Below, one piece after another: positions 44,646 through 52,324 of a stretch of DNA of 64,000 nt. The stretch is taken from positions 1-64,000 of the forward strand of contig JACZUF010000009.1 in the NCBI GenBank assembly GCA_022573285.1, in the 5' to 3' direction. Below the pieces are notes generated by a model. The model did not search any database. It was not told the origin of the DNA and was given only the letters and a program-made list of their open reading frames with translations. Position numbers and translations under genes: made by a program. Numbering within the stretch: position 1 is the stretch's first letter; every line of letters starts with the position of its first letter. The DNA comes from Chloroflexota bacterium (GTDB lineage: Bacteria > Chloroflexota > Dehalococcoidia > Lucifugimonadales > UBA3495).

Positions 44646-45416
44646 TTAGACGATGTAGCGGCCACCCATGACGTTCAACCGGTCGCCGGTTATATAGCTG
44701 GACTCGTCGGAAGCGAAGAACAAGCAGGCGTTGGCGATGTCTTGGACCGTTGCCTGGCGGCCCATGGGCAAGGATTTCAGGTGCTGTTCGGACCCTCGGT
44801 TGTCACCGGCCTGGAACTCGGGGTACCACTCTGGGTTGCCGCGGGTGGTGTCGGTGGAGCCGGGGTTCACCATGTTGGCGCGGACGTTGTAGGGCGCCAT
44901 CTCCGCCGCCACGGCCCGAATCAGGCCCAGCAAGCCGGTCTTCGCCGTGGTTACGACGCTGGTTTCGGGGCGTCCAGTGATGGCCGACTGCCCACCCATG
45001 GCGATGATGCTGCCGCTCTTGCGCTCCATCATCCCCGGCAGCACCGCCTTGAACAGGTAGAACGCCGAGTGAAGGTTCACTCCCAGAGTGGTATGCCATT
45101 CCTCGTCGGAGACTTCCAATATGGGCTTGTGAGGGCGGATGGCCACGTTGCTGACCAGGATATCGATCTTGCCCAGCGCCTTTATGCCGTCCTCCACCAT
45201 CTTATTAACACTGGCGGCGTCGGAGACGTCGGCGATCACCGTGTGAGTTTTGACGCCCAGCTCCCGGCACTTGCCGGCCACTTCCTCCAATTCGGCCTGG
45301 CTGCTGCGGGTGTTGAGGACCAAGTCCGCCCCCTCACGGGCAAAAGTAAGGGCGACCTCCCTCCCGATGTTCCGGCTGGCGCCGGTGATGAGGGCCGTCT
45401 TTCCTTCCAGTCGCAT
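44646..45416 (-). CDS. Short-chain dehydrogenase/reductase family protein lacking the catalytic tyrosine
   Basis: The 256-aa protein has the classical SDR fold: cofactor loop TGASRNIGRE (11-20), IADVSD, DILVSNVAI (SNVA in place of NNAG), Ser144 and Lys159. In the Y-x-x-x-K position the sequence reads SVVTTAK, so the catalytic Tyr is Val155. It therefore either uses another residue, has a non-reductase role or is losing function. C-terminal NPGSTDT and GDRLNVMGG are normal for the family. It stands alone on the minus strand between the island and a FAH-type hydrolase. Confidence 0.85.
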   Translation of the reverse strand: MRLEGKTALITGASRNIGREVALTFAREGADLVLNTRSSQAELEEVAGKCRELGVKTHTVIADVSDAASVNKMVEDGIKALGKIDILVSNVAIRPHKPILEVSDEEWHTTLGVNLHSAFYLFKAVLPGMMERKSGSIIAMGGQSAITGRPETSVVTTAKTGLLGLIRAVAAEMAPYNVRANMVNPGSTDTTRGNPEWYPEFQAGDNRGSEQHLKSLPMGRQATVQDIANACLFFASDESSYITGDRLNVMGGRYIV

Positions 45417-45613
45417 GTCATACCACCTTGTTGTGTTTCATTTTCCGGGGCTTCCCTTTGATTTCAAGGGGCCGCCTAGCGGCCTAGATTTTACCACCTT
45501 GACCGGGCTGGAGCGCGGTGTAAAATTGGCCTGGACAATCGGCGGCCGCCGCCGGCTCAGCCGGGTTTTCTCGGCTACCGCGGCGCATTCGGCCGAACAT
45601 GAGGTGAAACAGC

Positions 45614-46411
45614 ATGAAATGGTGCAGATTTTCCACCGGAGGACCCATCTCCTACGGCATCATAGAGAGCGATGGGGAGAACGACACGGTGACCGAGGTC
45701 GAGGGCACCCCCTTCGACGACTACAAGAAGACCTCCAACACCCACAAGCTGAACGCGGTGAAGCTTGAGGTCCCGGTCATTCCGCCCACCTTCTACGCCG
45801 CCGGCATCAATTACCCGGAGCACGTGACCTGGGCCGCCCAGATGCGCGGCGAAGAGCCGGTCCTGCCCAAACAGGCCGACGTGGGCTACCGGGCCGTAAA
45901 CGCCCTGGTGCCCGACGGCCACGACATCGTAGTGCCCAAGGACGCCTCCGAGATGCTCCAGTACGAGGGTGAGTTGGTGGCGGTGATCGGAAAGACCTGC
46001 CGCAACGTCACCGAAGAACAGGCCCTGGACTATGTGCTCGGTTTCACCATCGGCAACGATGTGAGCGAGCGCAACTGGCAGCGGAACGACCGCACCATGT
46101 GGCGGGCCAAGAACACCGACACCTTCAAACCGATGGGCCCCTGGATCGTCACCGGGCTGAACCCCGACGACCTGCACGTGGTCATCAAGGTCAACGACAG
46201 GGTTGTGGGCGAGTACGACGTTGCCTCAGCCCTGTTCGGCGTGCGGACTTTCATCAGCAGGATGAGCCAGTACCTGACCCTGGTGCCCGGCGACGTGCTG
46301 TGGATGGGCACCGACGGCGCCACCGAGAACATGAAGGACGGCGACGTCTGCACCATCTCCATCAACGATATCGGCACGCTAACCAACAAGGTCAACTGGC
46401 AACCGGCATAG
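45614..46411 (+). CDS. Fumarylacetoacetate hydrolase family protein
   Basis: This 265-aa protein belongs to the FAH superfamily, which hydrolyses or decarboxylates beta-diketo or hydroxy-keto acids in aromatic degradation. The metal ligands appear as YEGELVAVIGK (Glu118, Glu120) and NDVSER (Asp149), with DTFKPMGPWIVT holding the conserved Lys. GAGGTGA lies 6 bases before the ATG. It might act downstream of ring cleavage, in line with the HpaB-like and CMD-family genes of the window, but no full pathway is visible. Confidence 0.9.
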   Translation: MKWCRFSTGGPISYGIIESDGENDTVTEVEGTPFDDYKKTSNTHKLNAVKLEVPVIPPTFYAAGINYPEHVTWAAQMRGEEPVLPKQADVGYRAVNALVPDGHDIVVPKDASEMLQYEGELVAVIGKTCRNVTEEQALDYVLGFTIGNDVSERNWQRNDRTMWRAKNTDTFKPMGPWIVTGLNPDDLHVVIKVNDRVVGEYDVASALFGVRTFISRMSQYLTLVPGDVLWMGTDGATENMKDGDVCTISINDIGTLTNKVNWQPA

Positions 46412-46464
46412 CCGCCGGCTCAGCCGGGTTTCCACCGGCGCGGCCGGGTTTCTTGAGCTGATGA

Positions 46465-46504
46465 GTAGGGGCACAGCCCCATGGAACCTGGGCCGTGCCC
46501 CTAC
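46465..46504. repeat. GTAGGGGCAC ... GTGCCCCTAC palindromic repeat
   Basis: A 40-base imperfect palindrome with 10-base complementary ends GTAGGGGCAC (46465) and GTGCCCCTAC (46495) between the convergent FAH and CMD genes. It is the clearest single copy of the GTAGGGGC hairpin family of the window. Confidence 0.6.
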
Positions 46505-46878
46505 TTCTCTAATCCGATGCCGGTCTCGGCGGACCAGGCTTGGAGCCCCCGTCTGTAGGCCAACGCGCCCATGGGCATGATTACGCATTGGAGCGCCTCC
46601 AAGACCTCGGTGGGCGTGGCGCCTTCTTGCAACGCCACACGGATGTGGGCTTGGATCTGGTCGACGTCAGCCCTGAGGGCGGCCTCCACCGCCACTTGCA
46701 GCAACTCCTTGGTCTTCCGGTCCAACGTCCGCTGCCCGGTGTAGGTCGCCTCGATGAACTGGTTGTACTTGCCCACCCATTCGATGTCCACTTCGGCCAT
46801 GATCCGGTGCATCTCCAGGGTGTAGCCCCGGTTCTCGGCCATCTGTTTCAGCATTTCCTCTTTGTCGTCCGACGCCAT
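46501..46878 (-). CDS. Carboxymuconolactone decarboxylase (CMD) family protein
   Basis: The predicted 125-aa all-helical protein carries the CMD domain: FIEATYTGQRTLDRKTKELL, then VEAALRADVDQIQAHIRVAL and GATPTEVLEALQ. It lacks the CxxC of AhpD-type peroxidases, so it is more like gamma-carboxymuconolactone decarboxylase. ATG 46878 has AAGGAG 8 bases upstream; the open frame beyond it is not CMD-like. A role in ring-cleavage product metabolism next to the FAH gene is plausible. Confidence 0.85.
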   Translation of the reverse strand: MASDDKEEMLKQMAENRGYTLEMHRIMAEVDIEWVGKYNQFIEATYTGQRTLDRKTKELLQVAVEAALRADVDQIQAHIRVALQEGATPTEVLEALQCVIMPMGALAYRRGLQAWSAETGIGLEK

Positions 46879-47178
46879 TGCAAACGCTCCTTGGTTGGTC
46901 TCATTTTCCGTTGGGTGCGGGAATTGTAATCCCTTCCTGCCCGCGCCACCAGCCGCTCGCTGCCCGCCCGCCATCCGGCCGCCGACTCCACATGAAGGCG
47001 CCACGCGTGGCCGTGATACAATTCGCCGGGGCCGCCGGGGCTGCCGGGGCGCGCCCGAATCACCCACACTGAATCACCTCGATGCGGAGGACCGGCCACG
47101 CAATCCAGATTCTCACCTGAGTACTTCCAGCGCGAAGACGAAGAGAACGACAGCGTCTTCTACGAGTCTCCTCGTCTG

Positions 47179-47733
47179 GTGGTGCATATCGACGAAGCGG
47201 CCATCGCGGCCGTGGGGCGTCTGTTCAAGGACCAGGTCCCGGAGAACTCGGTCGTGCTGGACCTGATGAGCAGTTGGCGGTCCCATTGGCCCGCGGACCA
47301 CGCCAAGAAGCGGATGGTCGGTCTGGGTCTAAACCAGGTCGAGATGCAGGAAAATCCGGACCTGGACGAGTCTGTTGTTCACGACGTGAACGTCAATCCC
47401 GTGCTGCCCTTTGACGACGAGTCCTTCGATGCGGTGCTCATCACCGTTTCAGCCCAGTACCTGACCAAGCCCATCGAGACGTTCAAGCAGGTGAGCCGTA
47501 TCCTGAGGCCGGGCGGCGTCTTCATCGTCAGTTTCTCCAACCGGATGTTCCCAACCAAAGCCGTGCTGATCTGGCGCAATTCCACCGACCGCGGCCGGAT
47601 CGACTTGGTGGGCACCTACATGGAAGCCGCAGAGAATTTTGAAGGAATCGAAGCCTCCTTCGTCAATGCCGACACCAGCCCGCCGGACGACCCCATATAC
47701 GCCGTGTTCAGCCGCAAGGCCCACGCGGGTTAG
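47179..47733 (+). CDS. SAM-dependent class I methyltransferase
   Basis: The frame encodes a methyltransferase with VLDLMSSWRSHWP at the SAM-binding position, LPFDDESFDAVLITVSAQYL (motif II/III) and ILRPGGVFIVSFSNRMFP. GTG at 47179 is the first usual start, but family-like sequence continues upstream in the same frame (YFQREDEENDSVFYESPRL, from about 47122) without an ATG, GTG or TTG. The true start may be a rare codon further upstream, or a base may be missing in the leader. At 184 aa the annotated form is short by about 20 residues. Substrate unknown. Confidence 0.8.
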   Translation: MVHIDEAAIAAVGRLFKDQVPENSVVLDLMSSWRSHWPADHAKKRMVGLGLNQVEMQENPDLDESVVHDVNVNPVLPFDDESFDAVLITVSAQYLTKPIETFKQVSRILRPGGVFIVSFSNRMFPTKAVLIWRNSTDRGRIDLVGTYMEAAENFEGIEASFVNADTSPPDDPIYAVFSRKAHAG

Positions 47734-47764
47734 TGGTTACTATCGATAATCCGTGGTACCAACC

Positions 47765-47820
47765 GTTCGCGGTGAGCTTGTCGAACCACCTACTGTGCGC
47801 CCTTCGACAGGCTCATGACC
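47765..47820. repeat. Inverted TTCGACA/TGTCGAA-type dispersed repeat
   Basis: CCGTTCGCGGTGAGCTTGTCGAA and, 20 bases on, CCTTCGACAGGCTCATGACC are inverted versions of the repeat seen at about 21455. The block forms a long imperfect hairpin directly after the methyltransferase gene. Confidence 0.5.
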
Positions 47821-47907
47821 AGGGAGGCCCCCGCTGTGCCCAGGGACGGGCTGAATTTGGCTGACGACGTTCGCACGCCGGCCTGGATCCCGCTCCCTGG
47901 CCAGGGT

Positions 47908-48128
47908 CTACTTCTTAGCTGTCAAAAAATAGGCTTCCCCAGGATATCTCAGACCATTTTCTCCGATGTACGATTCCATGTCTGCAGCGACATCAGCGGT
48001 TAATAATTCGAGGGTTTCCTCAGAGAATTGGGCGTCTGAGCGTCTCATTACGGCTCCGACCACGACGGCACGCGTGAATTCTTCGGCAGAGCCAAAATTA
48101 ACATCAATGCTGAGTGTAAGGCGGTCCG
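47908..48128 (-). pseudogene. C-terminal remnant of a SAM-dependent methyltransferase
   Basis: An open frame on the minus strand from 48128 to a stop at 47908 reads SIDVNFGSAEEFTRAVVVG, then FSEETLELLTADVAADMESY and ends RYPGEAYFLTAKK. This is the pattern of the C-terminal third of small-molecule methyltransferases of the UbiE/methyltransf_11 type, which end with a P-x-E-A-x-x-x-T-A strand. No SAM-binding part exists upstream: a stop at 48129 and then the exporter permease gene follow. It is a truncated gene. With its flanks it occupies the otherwise gene-free 47734-48148 stretch. Confidence 0.6.
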
Positions 48129-48148
48129 CCTAGCGGCTGCCTCACCGG

Positions 48149-50098
48149 TCATTCTCTGGCGCCTGAAACCTCGACCGCCGGCTGACGTGTTGCGGCGAGC
48201 GTGGTCAGAACGCTGGTGAGTCCGACGACCACCGCGGCGACGACCGTGACAGCGCCGAACAGCGCCCAGGGCGTCGCCATGACCCGTGTGCCGACAATCT
48301 CGGAGACCGCAGCGGTGACGCCTGCGATCGCGCCCCCGGCGGCGAGCGCGCCGACGATGACGCCAATTGTCACGACGGTCAGTGACTCCCACAGCGCCAT
48401 CCAGACTACCTGCCCGCGGCTCAGGCCGGTCAGTCGGGCGATGGCAAAATCGGCTCGGCGGGGGGCAGCAGAGATTACCACTGCGTTAATCATGGCGATA
48501 ACGATGTAGACAGTCACCAACCCCAACACCGCGATGGTGATTTTAAGGTTCATCTGCCCTTGGATATCGATCTCTCTTAGGACCCAGTCGTCGAGGGCCG
48601 ATACCGAGACGTTCGACGGGCCAGAACCCACGGATCGACCGGGGATGGTGTTGGTGATTTGCTCGGCTACAGAGGCGGCGGTCTCTGTTTCGTCGGTCTG
48701 AATAATGTATCGACGTTGGTGGTCACCGGCTGGTGCGAGTGCGATCGGCAGCAGGACCTTGGGGCGGCTCAGTGTGTGCGGGAAAGTGGCTATGACCTGC
48801 ATATCTCGTGTCGCACCGTCTAAGCGGACATCGACCATGCCACCCACCTGGACATGGAGACCCGACGCGTAAAACTGATCGAGGGCTACGGTCTCGCCCT
48901 GGAGTCCTGTGAGGTCGCCAATAATGCCGCTCAGTCGGTGGGTCTGAAGGTAGGCGATCGGGTTGATCGCGATGCCGTTGACCGTGTCACCTTCTGTGTC
49001 AGCGGACTCGACCCACACCTTCAACGGGACCTCTTCCGACACGGTGCGGACGCCATCAAGTGCAGCCAAATGTTCGCCGACCGGTTTGGTCGCGGTCACG
49101 ATGAGGTCGCCGTCGAGGATTCGGATGGTCTCCTCCTGTATGCCCGCATTCACGACGTTGACTACTCCGCTGAAGCCGACGACGAGCCCGACGAGAATCA
49201 CGATGGGTGCGGCAGTGGATGCACTACGACGCACTCCGTCGCGCAGGTTGGCATGGGCCAGCTCGTAGATCGGGCTCTGGCGTAGGAGGGGCCCCAAGAC
49301 CAGACCGATGAGACCGCCGATCAGTGGCACAACCAGCGGAGTGAGTGCGCTGAGAGCGATGATGAGCACGATGAGTCCGGGCATTACGACCTCCAATGGG
49401 TCTCCGACCCTAGTTGGCGTGACCACCAGAAGCACACCTGCTCCAGCCAGAGCTATGAGCCCGATGACCCAGCGAGACAATGACATGGCTTTGTCTGCCC
49501 CGCCGGCGTCGCGGAGCGCCTCCAGCGGGCGGACACGCGAAGCCCGGTGGGAAGCACCCAACGAGGCGATCACCGCGACCACGGTGCCGGTGCCCGCCGA
49601 AACGGCGAGGATCCACAGATGCCAGTCAGGACTGAATCCTGCCGGCAGGAACTCCATCCGCGTGAGCATCCAAACCTCGAAGCGTATGACCGGGATGCCG
49701 AGGAGGACGCCGAGGATTGTCCCCAGGCTGCCGAGCAGCAACGCTTCGCCAAGCAGCAGTCTGCCAACTTGTCGGGGGCTGGCGCCGACCAATCGCAGCA
49801 ATGCGAAATCTCGAGCCCGCTGGGCGACCGTGAACGAAAACGTGGATCCGACGATGAAGAAAGCGACGAGCACCGAGATTCCTACCATCATTCCGAGTAG
49901 ACCGGCAGCGTTCGTGAGGCCGTCGCGTATAGCTGTTTCTTCGATCTCGGAGAGGCCGGGCGGAATTGTTGAGGATACAGCGGATATCAGTGTTAGCAGT
50001 GATGCCTGGACCAGCGCAACGCCCACCGCAACGGTGATGATTGCGCCAATGAACACTGGCCAACGGTCGAGGAACGTGCTCCATGCCATCCTTATCAT
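48149..50098 (-). CDS. ABC transporter permease, FtsX/MacB type with two permease domains
   Basis: The predicted 649-aa protein contains two FtsX-like permease domains, each with a helix after an extracytoplasmic loop (helices about 17-45, 75-125, 175-200 in the first half; about 535-560, 575-625 in the second) plus a periplasmic domain between. It pairs with the ATPase encoded 4 bases upstream. ATG 50098 is chosen, with GAGG about 9 bases upstream. Such pairs export lipids, peptides or antibiotics or act as mechanotransmitters. The sequence style (AWSTFLDRWPVFIGAIITVA) is close to actinobacterial exporters, which hints at transfer. Confidence 0.85.
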   Translation of the reverse strand: MIRMAWSTFLDRWPVFIGAIITVAVGVALVQASLLTLISAVSSTIPPGLSEIEETAIRDGLTNAAGLLGMMVGISVLVAFFIVGSTFSFTVAQRARDFALLRLVGASPRQVGRLLLGEALLLGSLGTILGVLLGIPVIRFEVWMLTRMEFLPAGFSPDWHLWILAVSAGTGTVVAVIASLGASHRASRVRPLEALRDAGGADKAMSLSRWVIGLIALAGAGVLLVVTPTRVGDPLEVVMPGLIVLIIALSALTPLVVPLIGGLIGLVLGPLLRQSPIYELAHANLRDGVRRSASTAAPIVILVGLVVGFSGVVNVVNAGIQEETIRILDGDLIVTATKPVGEHLAALDGVRTVSEEVPLKVWVESADTEGDTVNGIAINPIAYLQTHRLSGIIGDLTGLQGETVALDQFYASGLHVQVGGMVDVRLDGATRDMQVIATFPHTLSRPKVLLPIALAPAGDHQRRYIIQTDETETAASVAEQITNTIPGRSVGSGPSNVSVSALDDWVLREIDIQGQMNLKITIAVLGLVTVYIVIAMINAVVISAAPRRADFAIARLTGLSRGQVVWMALWESLTVVTIGVIVGALAAGGAIAGVTAAVSEIVGTRVMATPWALFGAVTVVAAVVVGLTSVLTTLAATRQPAVEVSGARE

Positions 50099-50102
50099 GA
50101 CT

Positions 50103-50876
50103 TCATTCCTCGAGTCGCGCGAGCCGGTCGGCCACTTCACGAGCGGACGGACGGACCATCTGATCGATCACACGTCCGTCGGACAGGAACAGGACCTGAT
50201 CAGCACCCGCCGCAGCTACGGGATCGTGGGTAACCATCACTATGGTCTGCCCGTCGTCGACCATCGATCGGAGCATCCCGAGGACCGCGCGTGCGGCGTT
50301 GGAGTCCAGCGCTCCGGTCGGCTCGTCAGCGAACAATACCGTCGGCTTGGTCACTAGCGCACGGGCGATGGCCACCCGCTGCTGCTGTCCACCGGACAGC
50401 TCGCGCGGCTTATGACTCAGTCGATCGCCGAGCCCCACTTGGGTGAGCACGGCTCGCACCTCGAGTCGTGAGCGACGTCGCCCCGCCAGCTTCAGCGGCA
50501 TAGCCACGTTCTGCTCGGCGGTCAACGAGCCCAGGAGGTTGAAATTCTGGAAGACGAAGCCAACCTTAGTACGACGCAGCCGAGTCAGCTCGGCCTCGGA
50601 CGCGTCGGTAATGTCCTGCCCATCGATCAGCACCTGCCCGCTAGTAATATTTTCAAGCCCGCCGGCGATGTGCAGCAAGGTCGATTTCCCCGACCCCGAA
50701 GGACCCATCACCGCCGTCCACGATCCCGATGGGAACTCAACAGTGACGTCGTCGAGTGCCACCACACGGGTACCACCGGAGCCGTAGACCCGGGTGACGT
50801 TCCGGAACTCGACAGCAGGCCCTTCGATTGCCCCAATCAATGATGAGGGGCCAAACTCTCTTACTATTTCATTCAT
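50103..50876 (-). CDS. ABC transporter ATP-binding protein (LolD/MacB-like)
   Basis: The 257-aa ATPase has Walker A GPSGSGKST (58-66), Q-loop VFQNFNLLG, signature LSGGQQQRVAIARAL (from 160) and Walker B LFADEP (181-186), in the wording of MacB/LolD-type exporters. It energises the FtsX-type permease encoded directly downstream. The unusually long N-terminal 20 residues before the nucleotide-binding domain suggest that an internal start is possible, but none is better supported. Confidence 0.92.
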   Translation of the reverse strand: MNEIVREFGPSSLIGAIEGPAVEFRNVTRVYGSGGTRVVALDDVTVEFPSGSWTAVMGPSGSGKSTLLHIAGGLENITSGQVLIDGQDITDASEAELTRLRRTKVGFVFQNFNLLGSLTAEQNVAMPLKLAGRRRSRLEVRAVLTQVGLGDRLSHKPRELSGGQQQRVAIARALVTKPTVLFADEPTGALDSNAARAVLGMLRSMVDDGQTIVMVTHDPVAAAGADQVLFLSDGRVIDQMVRPSAREVADRLARLEE

Positions 50877-50915
50877 TGTCTCCCCTTTTTAGTGGGCTCA
50901 TCTACTGGCGCTATG

Positions 50916-51311
50916 TTAAGGGGGAATCGGAGGCTCTCGACGATCCGGGAAAACAAATGTCTGGACTCCTCCGCCACCCCCCATCCAGAGTCTTACCCAC
51001 ATGCCCTCCTCAGCAGGGCTGATCAGTAGTACACCGAACCAAGGTTGGTCTGCCTCATCACGGAGAGTCCAAGTAAGCGCTGCCAGACCTTCATCCATCG
51101 TTTCCTGTTGCACTTTCCAGCCTGGCTGGAGCACCTGTTGGCGGTAGTGCTCCAAGAGGGCCGCCAACGTCATATCTGTTGTCAGGAGCGCAGATGCATT
51201 GTATTCTCCCCTGCCACCTCCGCTGCCGCTGCGAATTGACCGGACCCCTGGTGGGGGTGCCAGGCGGGGAAAGGCCGGTTGGGGTGTCGCGTCTAATTGG
51301 CGTGGCGCCAC
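50916..51311 (-). CDS. Hypothetical protein beside the exporter genes
   Basis: The 131-aa protein has no recognised domain. The N-terminal third is Pro/Gly/Arg rich (RLAPPPGVRSIRSGSGGGRG), followed by a mixed alpha/beta region (TLAALLEHYRQQVLQPGWKV, then ALTWTLRD and WFGVLLISP). This looks like a small ligand- or lipoprotein-partner domain seen after lipoproteins of Gram-positive type. It lies 9 bases after the lipoprotein gene and ahead of the ATPase gene, so the four genes may be one transcript. The start at 51311 is uncertain. Confidence 0.55.
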   Translation of the reverse strand: MAPRQLDATPQPAFPRLAPPPGVRSIRSGSGGGRGEYNASALLTTDMTLAALLEHYRQQVLQPGWKVQQETMDEGLAALTWTLRDEADQPWFGVLLISPAEEGMWVRLWMGGGGGVQTFVFPDRREPPIPP

Positions 51312-51320
51312 GGATACTTC

Positions 51321-51830
51321 CTATTCATTGCTGGAGAACCCAGAGAAAGGGCAGCCCTCCTGTGACGGATTGACCAGGGGTGGGAAACCGAAACGCCACT
51401 CTCCTTGCTCCCGCACCATCGGGAAAGGATAAGCGAAAGCAAAACCCGAAGCATGAGCCTCGTTACGTGGCCGGTCTGCCAGAGCCAGCTGCATCAAAGC
51501 CCTTGATGGGTCCTCCAAGTCTAAGAAGACACTCCCAACCTCTAGGTATGGGAAGGGTGCATAACCACTGGCAAAGGTTTCTTGCATCTGCTCGATGGTG
51601 CACCGCTCCCTAATATCGGCGATGAATATACCGTGGAGGGTAGCGGCAGCGTCCGACGTTCGAGTTGACGCCGAGAAAGTATCCCACAGTTCTTGGGCAG
51701 CCTGTTTTAGTTCCTGGGCTGTCGACGAGGCAGGGCCAAGATTGGCTGTAGGAGTTGCTTCCTTACCGCATGCTGCAAGCAGCGCTAGCAGCGAGAACGT
51801 AAGTACCGCAATAGTGAACAGGCGTTTCAT
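51321..51830 (-). CDS. Hypothetical lipoprotein
   Basis: The 169-aa protein has a lipoprotein signal peptide with lipobox LLAAC (Cys at about residue 21), then a low-complexity linker and a globular domain (about 40-165) with SASTRTSDAAATLHGIFIAD and EQMQETFASGYAPFPYLEVG. The shape is that of an NTF2/SnoaL-like secreted domain, but I cannot assign it. It heads a possible operon with the small protein and the ABC exporter, where it could be a substrate-binding or partner lipoprotein. Confidence 0.65.
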   Translation of the reverse strand: MKRLFTIAVLTFSLLALLAACGKEATPTANLGPASSTAQELKQAAQELWDTFSASTRTSDAAATLHGIFIADIRERCTIEQMQETFASGYAPFPYLEVGSVFLDLEDPSRALMQLALADRPRNEAHASGFAFAYPFPMVREQGEWRFGFPPLVNPSQEGCPFSGFSSNE

Positions 51831-52077
51831 GGGGGTTTCTTAATTACGCAATCGATATTGCCCAACATTTTTTAGCTGGTAACCATCAATTTGAACTTGT
51901 AGGCGATGTCCCCATCGTCCCACATTTAATTTCGCCGGCGTTCCCAATCGAGTTCGATCTGGGTTCTGTTCTCTCAATCATGCCACCCCCAACGCCAATT
52001 CAGGCGAGATCCGATACATCAACTTTAGGTCAATCTTTCACAAACGTAATCGGCAAGGAGTCTGATTCGTGGCACGC

Positions 52078-52107
52078 AAAAAGGCTGGCTATGCGACCAG
52101 CCTTTTT
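52078..52107. terminator. Bidirectional intrinsic terminator
   Basis: AAAAAGGCTGG and CCAGCCTTTTT form a perfect 11-bp stem across an 8-base loop, with U-runs usable on both strands. On the minus strand it would end transcription from the MFS gene that stops at 52325; on the + strand no gene is near. Confidence 0.8.
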
Positions 52108-52171
52108 GACTAGTGGCTTCTAGTACTTTGGAATTGCCAGAGGCAAACTATATCCTGAGACCAAGCACGAA

Positions 52172-52309
52172 TTATGCTGCATTGCCAAGCCGATTCAGCC
52201 AATCGCCGACTTCTAGAAGGGCAATTCCTGAGGCTAACGCATATGTCGGTGGCGCTTGGTCAACCCAGGGTGAGCGGATGAGCGTAACGCCGTTTTCTGC
52301 AAGTAGGTA
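52172..52309 (-). pseudogene. Possible C-terminal tail of a lost gene
   Basis: A 45-codon open frame on the minus strand reads ENGVTLIRSPWVDQAPPTYA and ends NRLGNAA, protein-like in composition, with a stop at 52172 and the terminator at 52107-52078 shortly beyond. No start codon lies ahead of it before an in-frame stop at 52312. It may be the end of a gene displaced by the MFS gene. The assignment is weak. The remainder of 51831-52324 shows no gene and is comparatively A+T rich. Confidence 0.25.
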
Positions 52310-52324
52310 CTAGTTTCCAATAAG

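Noticed and set aside
47815-48003. 62-codon + strand frame after the methyltransferase
   Set aside because: It starts in a dispersed repeat and is antisense to a convincing methyltransferase tail on the minus strand.
49308-50357. 349-codon open frame on the + strand
   Set aside because: Antisense to the FtsX permease and ATPase genes; Ser/Thr/Pro-rich shadow translation.
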